IMG/VR virus record: IMGVR_UViG_3300024324_000416
Span: 1-64,000 of that record
DNA: 64,000 bases
Origin: a virus
Strand: one strand, 5' to 3'
Part shown: positions 22,276 through 31,313 of the stretch, one piece after another
How positions within the stretch are numbered: the first letter of the stretch is position 1
Layout of the letters: each line of letters opens with the position of its first letter
The notes under the pieces: generated by a model
The model's input: the letters and a program-made list of their open reading frames with translations, nothing else
Told to the model about the DNA's origin: nothing
The model's database searches: none
Translations under genes and position numbers: made by a program

Positions 22276-25155
22276 ATGGCTAGAGACATTAATCTATATG
22301 CAGCAAGACTTTTTGGAGAGCACCCAATTGCTACATGGACTTTAGATGATATCACCTCTAACGCCTCTTTGCAGTATTTCTCTGACGACTTCCCAGCAAT
22401 TGTTGCCGACGGCTATACAACAGGTTTGCCTCTTGTTTATGGTTCTAGTCAATCAGTTGGGGTAACATCAGACAGCACGGGTATCATTATTGAAACAGAA
22501 GATCGGTTATGGTCACAAGTAAAGACATACTCAAATACAGGATTTGTAGTAGATTGGAAGTTCTGGTACAACGAGAACATTACATTTCAGGAATTGCTAG
22601 AGGAAGAGCGTTTCGTAATTGAGTTTGGTGAGGCAGGAATTGAGCATAACGGTTACGGCATGTTCACCAACGGTGGCAAATACAACAAATACACATATGA
22701 GTTTTGGACCCGCATTAATCCAAGGGTAGATGTTCCTCGTAAGATCTGGGGCACACTAACTACATTGGACGGCATCTGGGTCAAAGACAATTACATAACT
22801 TTAGCAGTAGGAAACAAGTACAAGTCTTTTGCTATCGAAAATTGGTTTAGGCCAATGCTCTTGAATGTAACATACACATCAAACCAGGCAAGGCTTCTTA
22901 TAAACGGACAAGAGGTTATCTCTCTTGATCTTAATCCAGAAGAGTTTAACTTTGATCCTATTAACGATGAGGTGACTGGTGAAGGTCTGCTTGGATTCAT
23001 GGGATACCCAGAGATTGATTTGTTTGAGGTTGATTGCTTCTCTATCTTCCCCTACATTGTTCCTGATGAAGTATGTAAACGTAGGTTTGTATGGGGTCAA
23101 GGTCTATCCGACGCAGCATCATTCTCCACATTCTTCGAAAACTCTACCACATACATTGACTGGTCGTTTGCAAATTACGCAACTTCCGCTATCTACCCAG
23201 ATGTTTTCAATTGGGACACAGGATACATTAGCGGATTGGTTACAAGCCGTGGATATGTAAAGACACCAAACTACAAACTTCCAGAAATTTTTATCCAGGG
23301 TAGAAAGTTAGAAAACTTATACAAAGAAAACCTATTCAACAACTCAACAGAAACAGTAAGCCCTGGATTCTCCTTCAAGCCTGAATTTGACTGGACGCAA
23401 AACTCATACTTCTACTTTGATAGCATTGAGAAACTAGAGTCTCCCCCGCAGATTATCTATGGAGTCTTTTCTAAGCATTGGTACGAAACTAGCACCGACC
23501 CTCAACCACTTTTCAGATTTGTGAAACGGTATACCGATGATGTTATCGACATTGTGATACAGGGAAACAACGTTCACTATATATATAACGGTGATGTAAA
23601 GTATTCTTTCCCTGTGCAGGATGATGTTCCCTTTACTGTGGGTCTTGATTTGAATGCGATTGTAAAAGAGAGTGTTGAGTTTAAGAACTTCCTTACAAGC
23701 CTTGCTGATGTTGAGGTGTTTGTTGGTGGTGATGGAGAAAGCACATTCTCTGGTTTAATTTATCGTGTTGGTCTTAGTGATACAGCAATGGTTGCTCGTG
23801 AAGAACTGGTGCAATATTTCCCAAGCGGCATTGCTAATCCTTATCACAACATGGCTACGTCAAAGGGTACCTATGTCATTAGACCCTTCATAAGATATGG
23901 AAACTTCTATCTTGACATTGAGGCAGGAGGATTCTGGGAGGATGCAATTCCTCTATCTTACTTTGGTAGGAACTTCCAAAAAGATGATGGAACCTACGAA
24001 TCAAAACTTGACTTGTTGCAACTAAACATCGGGTACGACGGATTGTACAAGATTAGAGATAATGGCTATGATGTGGGTGGTAGTGAAATGAAGTGCTACA
24101 TAACTTTCCAACCATTAGAGGCAAAGAATAATAAGTTGCTAAGAGAGTTTACATCAACACAAAGCCTACCTAAAAACAGAATAATTGATGTAAGTGGAAT
24201 GACAGCCCCAGATCTTGCTATTACAAAATTTGAATGGATAAATGGTACAGTAGTTGTGCCTCCACAAAATTACGATTCTTGGAAAATAGTTGTACATTTT
24301 GATGTTTATGCAGAAGCCGTAATATCTTCTCCATTCTCTGTAAAACAACTTTCTATGTCCTCGCAGGCGTACAAGGATGAGGCAGAGGTTGGAACTAGGT
24401 TCGGGAACAAACTATCATCAACAGACAACTTTGCTATATACAAAGAGAATACACCATATCTATATCTAACAAAAGACAGCGGCATAGAGCCACTAGACGG
24501 CCCCGTTAATACGCCAATCAACCCTAACGGTAATTTCCCATATTTGGTTGGTAACCTTAATATGTTTATTAAGCCCAATATCCTTATGGATACCGAAAAC
24601 ACCCTGTTCTCTATTGTATCTCGTAACGGAGTAATGGATATAAAGCACAACGGTACTGGTTGGGTGTTGCGTAGAAATGATCTTCCCATTGAGTATGTTG
24701 CCCTATATCAGAATGGTGAAGAGGTTACAGAGTTTACATTCGATGTAGATAAGTGGACAATGGTGGGCGTGGAGTTTGGTGAACCACTTGACTTCTCTGT
24801 CTCTACCTTATATAAGATTATTTTAAATGAGGGGGCAGTCTATCAAAACATCTCTGTGTCAGCACTATCAGAAACACAGGTAGAGAGCACCGCTATCGTT
24901 AGGCTTTGGGAAGGTGTAAGGATTCAGACTTGGGGAGACTGGGTTAATGACCCATCTGTTGAAACCTTTGCAGATCTCGTTTCTTCACGAGCATACCTAC
25001 AGTACCCCGTTGATCCAACACAGATTTATAAGATATTTACAGGTGGAAATACCACCAGCGTAGGCTCAGAAGATCCACCACTCAAGGTAGGGGAAATGAA
25101 CACAACCATGGCTACTGGCGTTGAGTGGAAAACATTTGATAGAAGACCTTCATAA
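22276..25155 (+). CDS. Large LamG-like tail protein
   Basis: A 959-residue beta-rich protein. The start (HPIATWTLDD) is typical of LamG/concanavalin modules in phage minor tail proteins, and the C-terminal region (about 760-860: LFSIVSRNGVMDIKHNGTGW, DVDKWTMVGVEFGE) looks like another. Repeated units of the pattern WY--FSPQ are absent and no catalytic motif is seen. It probably binds glycans or forms part of a large fibre. It has no SD and is leaderless. It precedes the portal, an unusual place for a tail protein. Confidence 0.65.
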   Translation: MARDINLYAARLFGEHPIATWTLDDITSNASLQYFSDDFPAIVADGYTTGLPLVYGSSQSVGVTSDSTGIIIETEDRLWSQVKTYSNTGFVVDWKFWYNENITFQELLEEERFVIEFGEAGIEHNGYGMFTNGGKYNKYTYEFWTRINPRVDVPRKIWGTLTTLDGIWVKDNYITLAVGNKYKSFAIENWFRPMLLNVTYTSNQARLLINGQEVISLDLNPEEFNFDPINDEVTGEGLLGFMGYPEIDLFEVDCFSIFPYIVPDEVCKRRFVWGQGLSDAASFSTFFENSTTYIDWSFANYATSAIYPDVFNWDTGYISGLVTSRGYVKTPNYKLPEIFIQGRKLENLYKENLFNNSTETVSPGFSFKPEFDWTQNSYFYFDSIEKLESPPQIIYGVFSKHWYETSTDPQPLFRFVKRYTDDVIDIVIQGNNVHYIYNGDVKYSFPVQDDVPFTVGLDLNAIVKESVEFKNFLTSLADVEVFVGGDGESTFSGLIYRVGLSDTAMVAREELVQYFPSGIANPYHNMATSKGTYVIRPFIRYGNFYLDIEAGGFWEDAIPLSYFGRNFQKDDGTYESKLDLLQLNIGYDGLYKIRDNGYDVGGSEMKCYITFQPLEAKNNKLLREFTSTQSLPKNRIIDVSGMTAPDLAITKFEWINGTVVVPPQNYDSWKIVVHFDVYAEAVISSPFSVKQLSMSSQAYKDEAEVGTRFGNKLSSTDNFAIYKENTPYLYLTKDSGIEPLDGPVNTPINPNGNFPYLVGNLNMFIKPNILMDTENTLFSIVSRNGVMDIKHNGTGWVLRRNDLPIEYVALYQNGEEVTEFTFDVDKWTMVGVEFGEPLDFSVSTLYKIILNEGAVYQNISVSALSETQVESTAIVRLWEGVRIQTWGDWVNDPSVETFADLVSSRAYLQYPVDPTQIYKIFTGGNTTSVGSEDPPLKVGEMNTTMATGVEWKTFDRRPS

Positions 25156-25187
25156 TCTGGTCTTGTTCCGTCACGCAAACTATAACT

Positions 25188-25198
25188 TGTGGTATAAT
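25188..25198 (+). promoter_or_regulatory. Late-type promoter, leaderless (exact TGTGGTATAAT)
   Basis: -10 at 25193-25198. An ATG at 25199 would precede the expected mRNA start; ATG 25205, 6 nt after the -10, fits the leaderless pattern. -35 position GTCACG, no match. It heads the portal unit. Confidence 0.85.
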
Positions 25199-25204
25199 AT
25201 GGTT

Positions 25205-25564
25205 ATGTCAAATAAAAGGAAAGCACTAAAGAAACCACGAGTAACTGTAGTAGACGAGAATCCAGGTTGGGGTATTTACGCTTGGAAGAAGGCAGATGGA
25301 AGTTTGTTTATGGATGAAGATCATAACCTACTTAACATTCCATCCCGACAATACGATATGGACAAGATGGCTCAGATTACCAATGCCGCTGCCCATTACG
25401 GTGAGCCAGAGGGCAGGCCATACTTTATTCCTGGTATCCAACGAGCCACAGATGAAGAGTACACAGAACAGCGTGAAAGAATGAAGTCAGGGCTACTACC
25501 AACCATGAATGACTTCAACGCAGTTACAGACGCAAAGAAGGCGGCAGGAATACAAGATGGCTAA
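25205..25564 (+). CDS. Conserved-looking protein before portal (119 aa)
   Basis: A basic N-terminus (NKRKALKKPRVTVV) is followed by GWGIYAWKKADGSLFMDEDHN, YDMDKMAQITNAAAHYG and an acidic C-terminus. No family recognised. The stop overlaps the portal start by 8 nt, so translation is probably coupled; a head-related accessory or packaging partner is possible. Start chosen by the leaderless pattern. Confidence 0.6.
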   Translation: MSNKRKALKKPRVTVVDENPGWGIYAWKKADGSLFMDEDHNLLNIPSRQYDMDKMAQITNAAAHYGEPEGRPYFIPGIQRATDEEYTEQRERMKSGLLPTMNDFNAVTDAKKAAGIQDG

Positions 25565-27113
25565 TATCGTAGCAAAGACATTTGACTTTGAAGAAGAGGG
25601 ACCACAGTTTTACGATCCATTCCAAAAGTCTTGGGATGAGATTAAAGATATGCGTGGCCTAGATACAAACTTCAAGCGTCGTACTTCACGAGTAGTAAAA
25701 GGATACCTGGAAGACTCCAAATCACGAGCAACAGGTAGAGATGACGCTGGTCGAAAGTCACTAAACTCACGGCAGGGAAAGGGTTATGCAACTTTTGATG
25801 TTATTCAACCACCCTATGATCTTGTAGAACTAGCAAACTTCTATGACTCTAACTTTGCTAACCATGCTGCTATTGACGCTAAGGTAGAGAACATCGTTGG
25901 TCTTGGTTATGACTGGAAGATGACTTCTGCTACTATGCAAAAGGTAGAAGATGAGACAGGAGAAAAACTAGACTTTATCCACAGGAAGATTGATCGTTTG
26001 AAGGCAACCATGGAAGATTGGTTAGAAAGCCTAAATAATGATTCTACATTCACAGGAACAATGGAGCGTGTCCTCACCGATATGCTTGCTACAGGTAATG
26101 GATACTTGGAGATCGGTCGAACCACAACAGGCGAGATTGGATACCTTGGACACGTTCCAGCACCCACAATGCGTGCTCGTCGTTTGCACGATGGATATAT
26201 CCAGATCGTAGCAGAGAAGGTTGTTTACTTCCGAAAGTTCGGGGCAACGAATCCAAACCCTGTTACCGATGATCCACGACCCAATGAGATTATTCACTTC
26301 AAGGAATACTCACCCCTCAATACTTACTACGGCATCCCTGATGTTATTTCTGCTTTGCAGGCAATTAAGGGAGAGCAGTTTGCCGCACAATACAACATTG
26401 ACTATTTTGAAAACAAGGCTGTGCCTCGTTACATCGTAACAGTCAAGGGTGCTCAACTATCCCCAGAGAGTGAAGAGCGTCTGTTCCGCTTCCTACAAAC
26501 AGGGCTAAAGGGACAGAATCACCGTACCTTGTATGTGCCTCTACCCTCTGATGCCGATGGCAACAAGGTTGATTTTGAAATGCATCCCGTAGAAAACACA
26601 GTACAGGATGGATCATTCAAGGACTATCGTAAGCAAAACCGTGACGATATCCTAATGGCTCATCAGGTTCCTTTGTCTAAACTAGGTGGTGTGGATGCAT
26701 CTGCTATTGCTGCTGCTCTTTCTCAAGACCGCACATTCAAGGAGCAAGTCACCCGCCCAGCCCAACGGCATCTGCAAAAAGCAATCTCTCAAATAACTAA
26801 GGAAAAGACAGATGTTGTTGAGTTGATGTTCAAAGAGGCAACATTGACTGATGAAATTGCTATGTCTCAGATCCACGAGCGTTACCTACGAAACCAAGCA
26901 ATGACTCCCAATGAGGTTCGTGAGATTCTTGGCTTGCCAGCACGCAAGGGTAGCGATAAAATGGTTGAAATGTCATCACAACAACAAGCAAGTCAGCGTC
27001 AAAATGCAGAAGGAAATTCTGCCCGTCAGCGTGAAAGGACAAACTCCCAAAGCGACGGAGTAGCCACAGTAGATGGCAGAAATCCCAAGGGTGAGGGTAC
27101 TAAAACTGAGTGA
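25557..27113 (+). CDS. Portal protein
   Basis: A 518-residue portal of the HK97/SPP1-like superfamily that forms the dodecameric DNA channel at the capsid vertex. Recognisable parts: NFYDSNFANHAAIDAKV, GNGYLEIGRTTTG, the segment IHFKEYSPLNTYYGIPD, IDYFENKAVPRYIVTV, and a Gln/Ser-rich C-terminal tail with QQQASQRQNAEGN. The start at ATG 25557 overlaps the preceding gene; upstream in-frame extension would be deeper inside it. It is followed by protease-scaffold and capsid in the usual head order. No terminase gene lies upstream, unlike most siphoviruses. Confidence 0.93.
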   Translation: MANIVAKTFDFEEEGPQFYDPFQKSWDEIKDMRGLDTNFKRRTSRVVKGYLEDSKSRATGRDDAGRKSLNSRQGKGYATFDVIQPPYDLVELANFYDSNFANHAAIDAKVENIVGLGYDWKMTSATMQKVEDETGEKLDFIHRKIDRLKATMEDWLESLNNDSTFTGTMERVLTDMLATGNGYLEIGRTTTGEIGYLGHVPAPTMRARRLHDGYIQIVAEKVVYFRKFGATNPNPVTDDPRPNEIIHFKEYSPLNTYYGIPDVISALQAIKGEQFAAQYNIDYFENKAVPRYIVTVKGAQLSPESEERLFRFLQTGLKGQNHRTLYVPLPSDADGNKVDFEMHPVENTVQDGSFKDYRKQNRDDILMAHQVPLSKLGGVDASAIAAALSQDRTFKEQVTRPAQRHLQKAISQITKEKTDVVELMFKEATLTDEIAMSQIHERYLRNQAMTPNEVREILGLPARKGSDKMVEMSSQQQASQRQNAEGNSARQRERTNSQSDGVATVDGRNPKGEGTKTE

Positions 27114-27152
27114 TGTTAAAATTTTAACAAAAAAATTAAAACGTTACAAAAA

Positions 27153-27163
27153 TGTGATATAAT
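27153..27163 (+). promoter_or_regulatory. Late-type promoter variant, near-leaderless
   Basis: TGTGATATAAT (one change from consensus), -10 at 27158-27163, 10 nt before ATG 27174. It lies in an A/T-rich 60-nt gap; -35 position ATTAAA, no match. Confidence 0.75.
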
Positions 27164-27173
27164 AGGGTACACT

Positions 27174-28385
27174 ATGGAAAAGGCAAATTTCTCATTAGAC
27201 AATAATGCTGTACGGGTTTCTATGCCCATCGCCAAGGTAGATGAAGAAAGGCGAACTGTAAGCGGTTTTGCATCTCTTGATAATCTAGATCGACAAGGCG
27301 ATATTGTAACAAAGGAAGCATCAGTAAATGCTTTTCACAACTTTGCAGGCAATATCCGTGAACAGCATGACGCAAAGAAAGCGGTAGGCAAAATGGTAGA
27401 CTTCAAGGAAGATACCTATTTTGACTCAGATGCAAATAAAATGTACGCAGGAGTTTATGTATCTGCTTATATTTCAAAGGGTGCTCAAGACACTTGGGAA
27501 AAGATTCTTGACGGCACTCTCACAGGATTTTCTATTGCAGGTAGTATTGATGAAGAGGACACTATGTATGATGGTGACCTTGAAAAGAGCGTCCGTGTTA
27601 TCAAAGAGTTTACTCTAAGTGAGTTGTCTCTTGTGGATGTTCCAGCAAATCAGTTTGCTAACGTTCTATCTATTCAGAAGAACGGCGATGTAACGGGTAT
27701 GCTTGCTAAGGCACTAATCGAAAATGTGTACTATTGCGGTCACGATGATGTGGTTCAACTGTCATCTACCGTGAAGTCAGCCTGTCCTCGCTGTAGCGAA
27801 GCAATGGAAAACATCGGCTTTGTTGAGTCGAACGACCCCGACAAGGCACAGATGGTTAAGGGCATTCTAACCACAGTAAGGAAAAATAAGGAGGTAGAGA
27901 ATATGTCCGAAAATACAGAAGCCACTCCTGAAACCCCCGAGGCAGTAGAAGAAGCCGTTGGAGAAGTGAAGGCAGAAGTTGAAGAGGCCGTAGAGGAAGT
28001 CAAGGAAGTTGTAGAGGAAACAACAGAAGAGGCAACCGAAGAGCAGGCCGAAGAGATTGATACAGTAGAGATGAAAATCGAGGCATTGACTACAGCAGTA
28101 GCCGATATCTCAACACAGATTCTTGAAATCAAGGCTCTTGCTGATGCAGTTACAAAGGTTTATTCACAGGTATCTGAGGTCTCCAAGGCAGTCGCTACAC
28201 TTAATAGCGAGTTTGTCACCCTCAGGGCACAAGATCAAGAGTTTGGAAAGCGTGTTGACGCAGTAGAAAAAGATACTGCTTTCCGAAAGTCTGCTGATTT
28301 TGGAGAAATCATGCAGTCTCAGCCAGCAATGGTTGAGAAATCACTATGGGACGGTCGTTTCCTCAAGAAGTCCGACCTATTCTAA
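27174..28385 (+). CDS. Prohead protease fused to scaffold
   Basis: A 403-residue protein. Residues about 12-175 resemble the XkdF/S78-type prohead protease; the probable triad is His65 (EQHDAKKAVGKM), Ser120 (LTGFSIAGS) and Glu150 (LSELSLVDVPAN). A short Cys/His ribbon follows (YYCGHDD and CPRCSEA, about 183-207). From about 244 the chain is very acidic (EEAVGEVKAEVEEAVEEVKE), then coiled-coil (about 300-365), typical of a scaffold delta domain. Such fusions guide capsid assembly and then mature the prohead. A strong internal start at 27903 would also make the scaffold alone. Confidence 0.85.
   Translation: MEKANFSLDNNAVRVSMPIAKVDEERRTVSGFASLDNLDRQGDIVTKEASVNAFHNFAGNIREQHDAKKAVGKMVDFKEDTYFDSDANKMYAGVYVSAYISKGAQDTWEKILDGTLTGFSIAGSIDEEDTMYDGDLEKSVRVIKEFTLSELSLVDVPANQFANVLSIQKNGDVTGMLAKALIENVYYCGHDDVVQLSSTVKSACPRCSEAMENIGFVESNDPDKAQMVKGILTTVRKNKEVENMSENTEATPETPEAVEEAVGEVKAEVEEAVEEVKEVVEETTEEATEEQAEEIDTVEMKIEALTTAVADISTQILEIKALADAVTKVYSQVSEVSKAVATLNSEFVTLRAQDQEFGKRVDAVEKDTAFRKSADFGEIMQSQPAMVEKSLWDGRFLKKSDLF
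27903..28385 (+). CDS. Nested scaffold protein from internal start
   Basis: In frame with the protease ORF, ATG 27903 (codon 244) is preceded by AAGGAGG at 27888-27894, spacing 8 nt, better than the parent gene, which has no SD. The product would be a 160-residue acidic coiled-coil scaffold without the protease, as in the lambda C/Nu3 arrangement. Expression is inferred from the sequence signal only; the leaderless parent start and the SD-driven nested start would give two separately tuned products. Confidence 0.7.
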   Translation: MSENTEATPETPEAVEEAVGEVKAEVEEAVEEVKEVVEETTEEATEEQAEEIDTVEMKIEALTTAVADISTQILEIKALADAVTKVYSQVSEVSKAVATLNSEFVTLRAQDQEFGKRVDAVEKDTAFRKSADFGEIMQSQPAMVEKSLWDGRFLKKSDLF

Positions 28386-28419
28386 ATTACAGAAAAAAAA
28401 TCAGGAGGTGAATAGAATT

Positions 28420-29760
28420 ATGTCAGACGAAATTACTACAGAAGAGTTTTCAGACGTTAGCCTAAAGAAGGCCGCTGGTGATCAGGTACAAGGTGCCGCA
28501 GATCGTCAGGGAGTCAACCCAGGTGTTAACCCAGTTCAGAACGCAACTGGTAACCCAGGCACCACTGAAAACGTTGGTAACCCAAACACACATCACGCAT
28601 CAGGATACATTGGTGTTGGTGGTGTTGGACAGCAGAACGATGGCGAGGCACTTAACTATGGAAACATGGGGCAAGCACTCAATCCTCAGGCAATGGGGGA
28701 AGCCAGTCCACTAGATATTAATCCATCTGGTCAGATTGGTGGTGGTGTCCTTAACCCAGATCAGGCTCGTCAGTTCATTGATTACGTTTGGGATGGAACC
28801 GTTCTTGCAAAGGACGGTCGACGCATCACAATGCGTGCAAACACCGTTGAACTAGAAAAGATCAACGTTGGTCAACGAGTTCTCCGTGCCGCAGCACAGG
28901 CTGATGGTTCATACGAGAACGCAGGGGCAACATTCACTAAGGTAGACCTTTCTACCAAGAAGTTGCGTCTTGACTGGGAGGTTTCAACTGAGGCACTTGA
29001 AGATAATATCGAAGGTGCAGCACTAGAAGATCACCTAGTACGTTTGATGACAGCAGCATTTGCTAATGACATTGAGGATCTAGCCATTAATGGTGACCTA
29101 GGTAAGACTACGGATCCATTCTTGGGTATCATGGACGGTTTCCATGTACAGGTGCAGAACAAGGCTCACGCAGCAGTTCCACCAGTATTCGCAACCGCCG
29201 CAGGTGCCGCAGGTGGCGCAGATACTCTAGATCAGAATGCACAGCCAGTAGGTGACTGGGATCGTTTCATCAATGAGGGTGGAGCACAAGATCCAGTTGC
29301 AGTTGCCGCAGGCGACCCAACATGGGACACCGAGGTCATGCAGGAGATCATCCTAGCAATGCCTCGTAAGTACCGTGCCATCAAGAGTGGTCTACGTTTC
29401 TACGCAGGTAGCGATACCTTTGCTAAGATCGTGGCTGCTAATGGCACAGGAACCAACACAGGACAATGGCCTGCTTCCTACGAGTATGCAAACGCATACC
29501 TCAATGGAAACGGCCAGGAATTCGGTGGGCCACAGGCTACCCGAGTTCTTGGTGTGCCCGTTCTTGAGGTACCTTACTTCCCAGAAGATTACGTTGAACT
29601 AACATTCCCACAGAACCGTATCTGGGGAATTCAGCGTGATATCACGGTCAACCGTGAGTACCAGAGCAAGAAGGACACAATTGAATACACAGTATTCATG
29701 CGGTTCGGTATTGCCTGGGAAGAGTTGGATGCAGTTGCATACACCGAGTACACAGCATAA
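28420..29760 (+). CDS. Major capsid protein (HK97 fold)
   Basis: A 446-residue protein from ATG 28420, 9 nt after AGGAGGTG; the upstream in-frame region overlaps the protease gene and is ignored. Residues 1-95 are a flexible Asn/Gly/Pro-rich region (NPGVNPVQNATGNPG). The HK97-type core runs from about 105 on: an E-loop/helix region (MRANTVELEKINVGQRVLRAA), the spine helix (HLVRLMTAAFANDIEDLAINGD), and a C-terminal A-domain/P-loop with IQRDITVNREYQSKKDTIEY and MRFGIAWEELDAVAY. It has no own promoter and is co-transcribed with the protease. The N-terminal region may be the processed delta domain. Confidence 0.92.
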   Translation: MSDEITTEEFSDVSLKKAAGDQVQGAADRQGVNPGVNPVQNATGNPGTTENVGNPNTHHASGYIGVGGVGQQNDGEALNYGNMGQALNPQAMGEASPLDINPSGQIGGGVLNPDQARQFIDYVWDGTVLAKDGRRITMRANTVELEKINVGQRVLRAAAQADGSYENAGATFTKVDLSTKKLRLDWEVSTEALEDNIEGAALEDHLVRLMTAAFANDIEDLAINGDLGKTTDPFLGIMDGFHVQVQNKAHAAVPPVFATAAGAAGGADTLDQNAQPVGDWDRFINEGGAQDPVAVAAGDPTWDTEVMQEIILAMPRKYRAIKSGLRFYAGSDTFAKIVAANGTGTNTGQWPASYEYANAYLNGNGQEFGGPQATRVLGVPVLEVPYFPEDYVELTFPQNRIWGIQRDITVNREYQSKKDTIEYTVFMRFGIAWEELDAVAYTEYTA

Positions 29761-29777
29761 TTCATATGCGCTATGTT

Positions 29778-29801
29778 GGGGGAGGGCTACGGCTCTCCCC
29801 C
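29778..29801 (+). terminator. Strong hairpin with UACG tetraloop after the capsid gene
   Basis: GGGGGAGGGC (29778-29787) pairs with GCTCTCCCCC (29792-29801) around TACG closed by C-G, an extra-stable UNCG-type loop. Only two T follow, so it is a weak-U terminator or an mRNA 3-prime end protector for the abundant capsid message. A late promoter starts 11 nt later. Confidence 0.75.
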
Positions 29802-29811
29802 TTCAAGCATT

Positions 29812-29822
29812 TGTGGTATAAT
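29812..29822 (+). promoter_or_regulatory. Late-type promoter (exact TGTGGTATAAT)
   Basis: -10 at 29817-29822; -35 position TCTCCC lies in the terminator stem. Leader of about 22 nt with AAGGAG before ATG 29851. Confidence 0.8.
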
Positions 29823-29850
29823 AGTGTCAATAGTAGTGAAGGAGACAACT

Positions 29851-30333
29851 ATGAATTTTAAAGATATGCCAATTCGGGAGTTGCGGGAATACGCAAAGAC
29901 CAACGGTATTAAGTTGCAGAGCGCAACGAAAAAGGCAGACATTGTTGCTATTCTAGAAGCAACAGAGGCACCATCAGAAGAGATCACTTTTGATGCCGAG
30001 CCTGAGACCCCTAGTGTCATAACAGCACCTACAGAGGATGCTCGTGCAGCACGAGAGCAAGAAGAAATTGATATCCGTCTAGATGAACTCGTCGTAAATG
30101 CTAACAAGCCAACCGCACAAGACGACAAGGTTTGTATTTACTCTGAGCGTCGTTACTCCTCTTCTAAGTTGGGTAAACTAGATCTAGGGTACAACATCGT
30201 AAAGAAAGATCTTGCAGTAATGTGGGTTCGACTTCCAGATGTTCGTGCAGCATCTAAGGATGAACTTGCTAGGGCACAGGCTTCTGGTATTAAGCCAGGG
30301 CAACTGGTAGGCCCAAAGGGACGTAGAATGTAA
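29851..30333 (+). CDS. Head protein with SAP/Rho-N-like domain
   Basis: A 160-residue protein. The first about 35 residues (MPIRELREYAKTNGIKLQSATKKADIVAIL) match the helix-extended-helix of SAP/LEM/Rho N-terminal domains, a nucleic-acid-binding motif found in phage capsid-region proteins. An acidic linker follows, then a compact domain (about 90-150, CIYSERRYSSSKLGKLDLGYNIV). It may decorate the head or link DNA to the connector. The start is ATG 29851 with AAGGAG 6 nt upstream. Its stop overlaps the next ATG (TAATG). Confidence 0.65.
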   Translation: MNFKDMPIRELREYAKTNGIKLQSATKKADIVAILEATEAPSEEITFDAEPETPSVITAPTEDARAAREQEEIDIRLDELVVNANKPTAQDDKVCIYSERRYSSSKLGKLDLGYNIVKKDLAVMWVRLPDVRAASKDELARAQASGIKPGQLVGPKGRRM

Positions 30334-31313
30334 TGAAGGTATATCGTAATCCCCCCAAGCCCATAACTGTAACTATTCCAGACGGAAAGCCATTTACAGA
30401 ATATGATGTTGCTGTTGTAAACAACTTCACAACTTGGGGGGATGCGATTACCTCAGACGCTTCTGGGAATATTGTCTTTGATCTTCCAGACTATCCATTT
30501 AATATGTTTGATGAAACATACGATCTCTCCGTACAAGAGGTGGCGGCAGGTTACACATGGAATGACTCCAAAACAGACTTTGTAGAAGATTTAACAATTG
30601 TTCACCCCTACATAGACCCAAACAATCCAGACTTTGATCCACAAGGAGAAGAACTTATTCGGGCACTTATTGATGCCATTACTGGTGGATTCTATTACAC
30701 CCGTATGCCGTTTGAGGGACAGGGGCTAGGTATTGATTTCTTTGCCCTCCCAGGAATGAACGGTATGGATAATGAGCCATACGCACAAGGGGGATTGTCG
30801 GAGATCCTAGACGTATGGGAGAACAACATCCACGTTTACAAGAAGTATCCAAAAGAAGGAGAAGAGTGGACAAACTGGAGGTCTTACGAACTGACACAAG
30901 ACCGCACAGCCGCTACTACGGTGTGGGGAGAGCGTAGGTTTGAGGCAGGTCATGAGCCAAGGTACAAGCGTCCAAGGTCTGATTCATACAGAAACTATGA
31001 TCGTCATTCACCATTCTTTCCCAAAAACTTTTACTACAACTGGATACTAGGTGGAGGGTACAAGAATGTCCCCGACGACATTATTCTAGCAGCACTAATC
31101 CTTTTGCGGAACTGGATTGATACAGGACACATCGGCGGTAACGTAATGGATGACTACATCAAGGAATACTCCACAGACCAATTCAAGTTAGTGTATGGAG
31201 ATAGGAGCAAGGCGTTAGGTGGATTTGGTTCTACAGGTAGTGAGCCTGTTGATATGATCCTAAAGAAATACCTAAACAAGAAGCCACAACTCCGTCGTCT
31301 TGGGGTGTTGTAA
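30333..31313 (+). CDS. Putative head-tail connector
   Basis: A 326-residue protein: an N-terminal beta region (PKPITVTIPDGKPFTEYDV), a middle segment rich in aromatic and acidic residues, and a C-terminal helical part (about 240-326, VPDDIILAALILLRNWIDTG). By position directly after the capsid region and before tail terminator-like genes it should be a connector or adaptor; no motif proves it. Confidence 0.5.
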   Translation: MKVYRNPPKPITVTIPDGKPFTEYDVAVVNNFTTWGDAITSDASGNIVFDLPDYPFNMFDETYDLSVQEVAAGYTWNDSKTDFVEDLTIVHPYIDPNNPDFDPQGEELIRALIDAITGGFYYTRMPFEGQGLGIDFFALPGMNGMDNEPYAQGGLSEILDVWENNIHVYKKYPKEGEEWTNWRSYELTQDRTAATTVWGERRFEAGHEPRYKRPRSDSYRNYDRHSPFFPKNFYYNWILGGGYKNVPDDIILAALILLRNWIDTGHIGGNVMDDYIKEYSTDQFKLVYGDRSKALGGFGSTGSEPVDMILKKYLNKKPQLRRLGVL

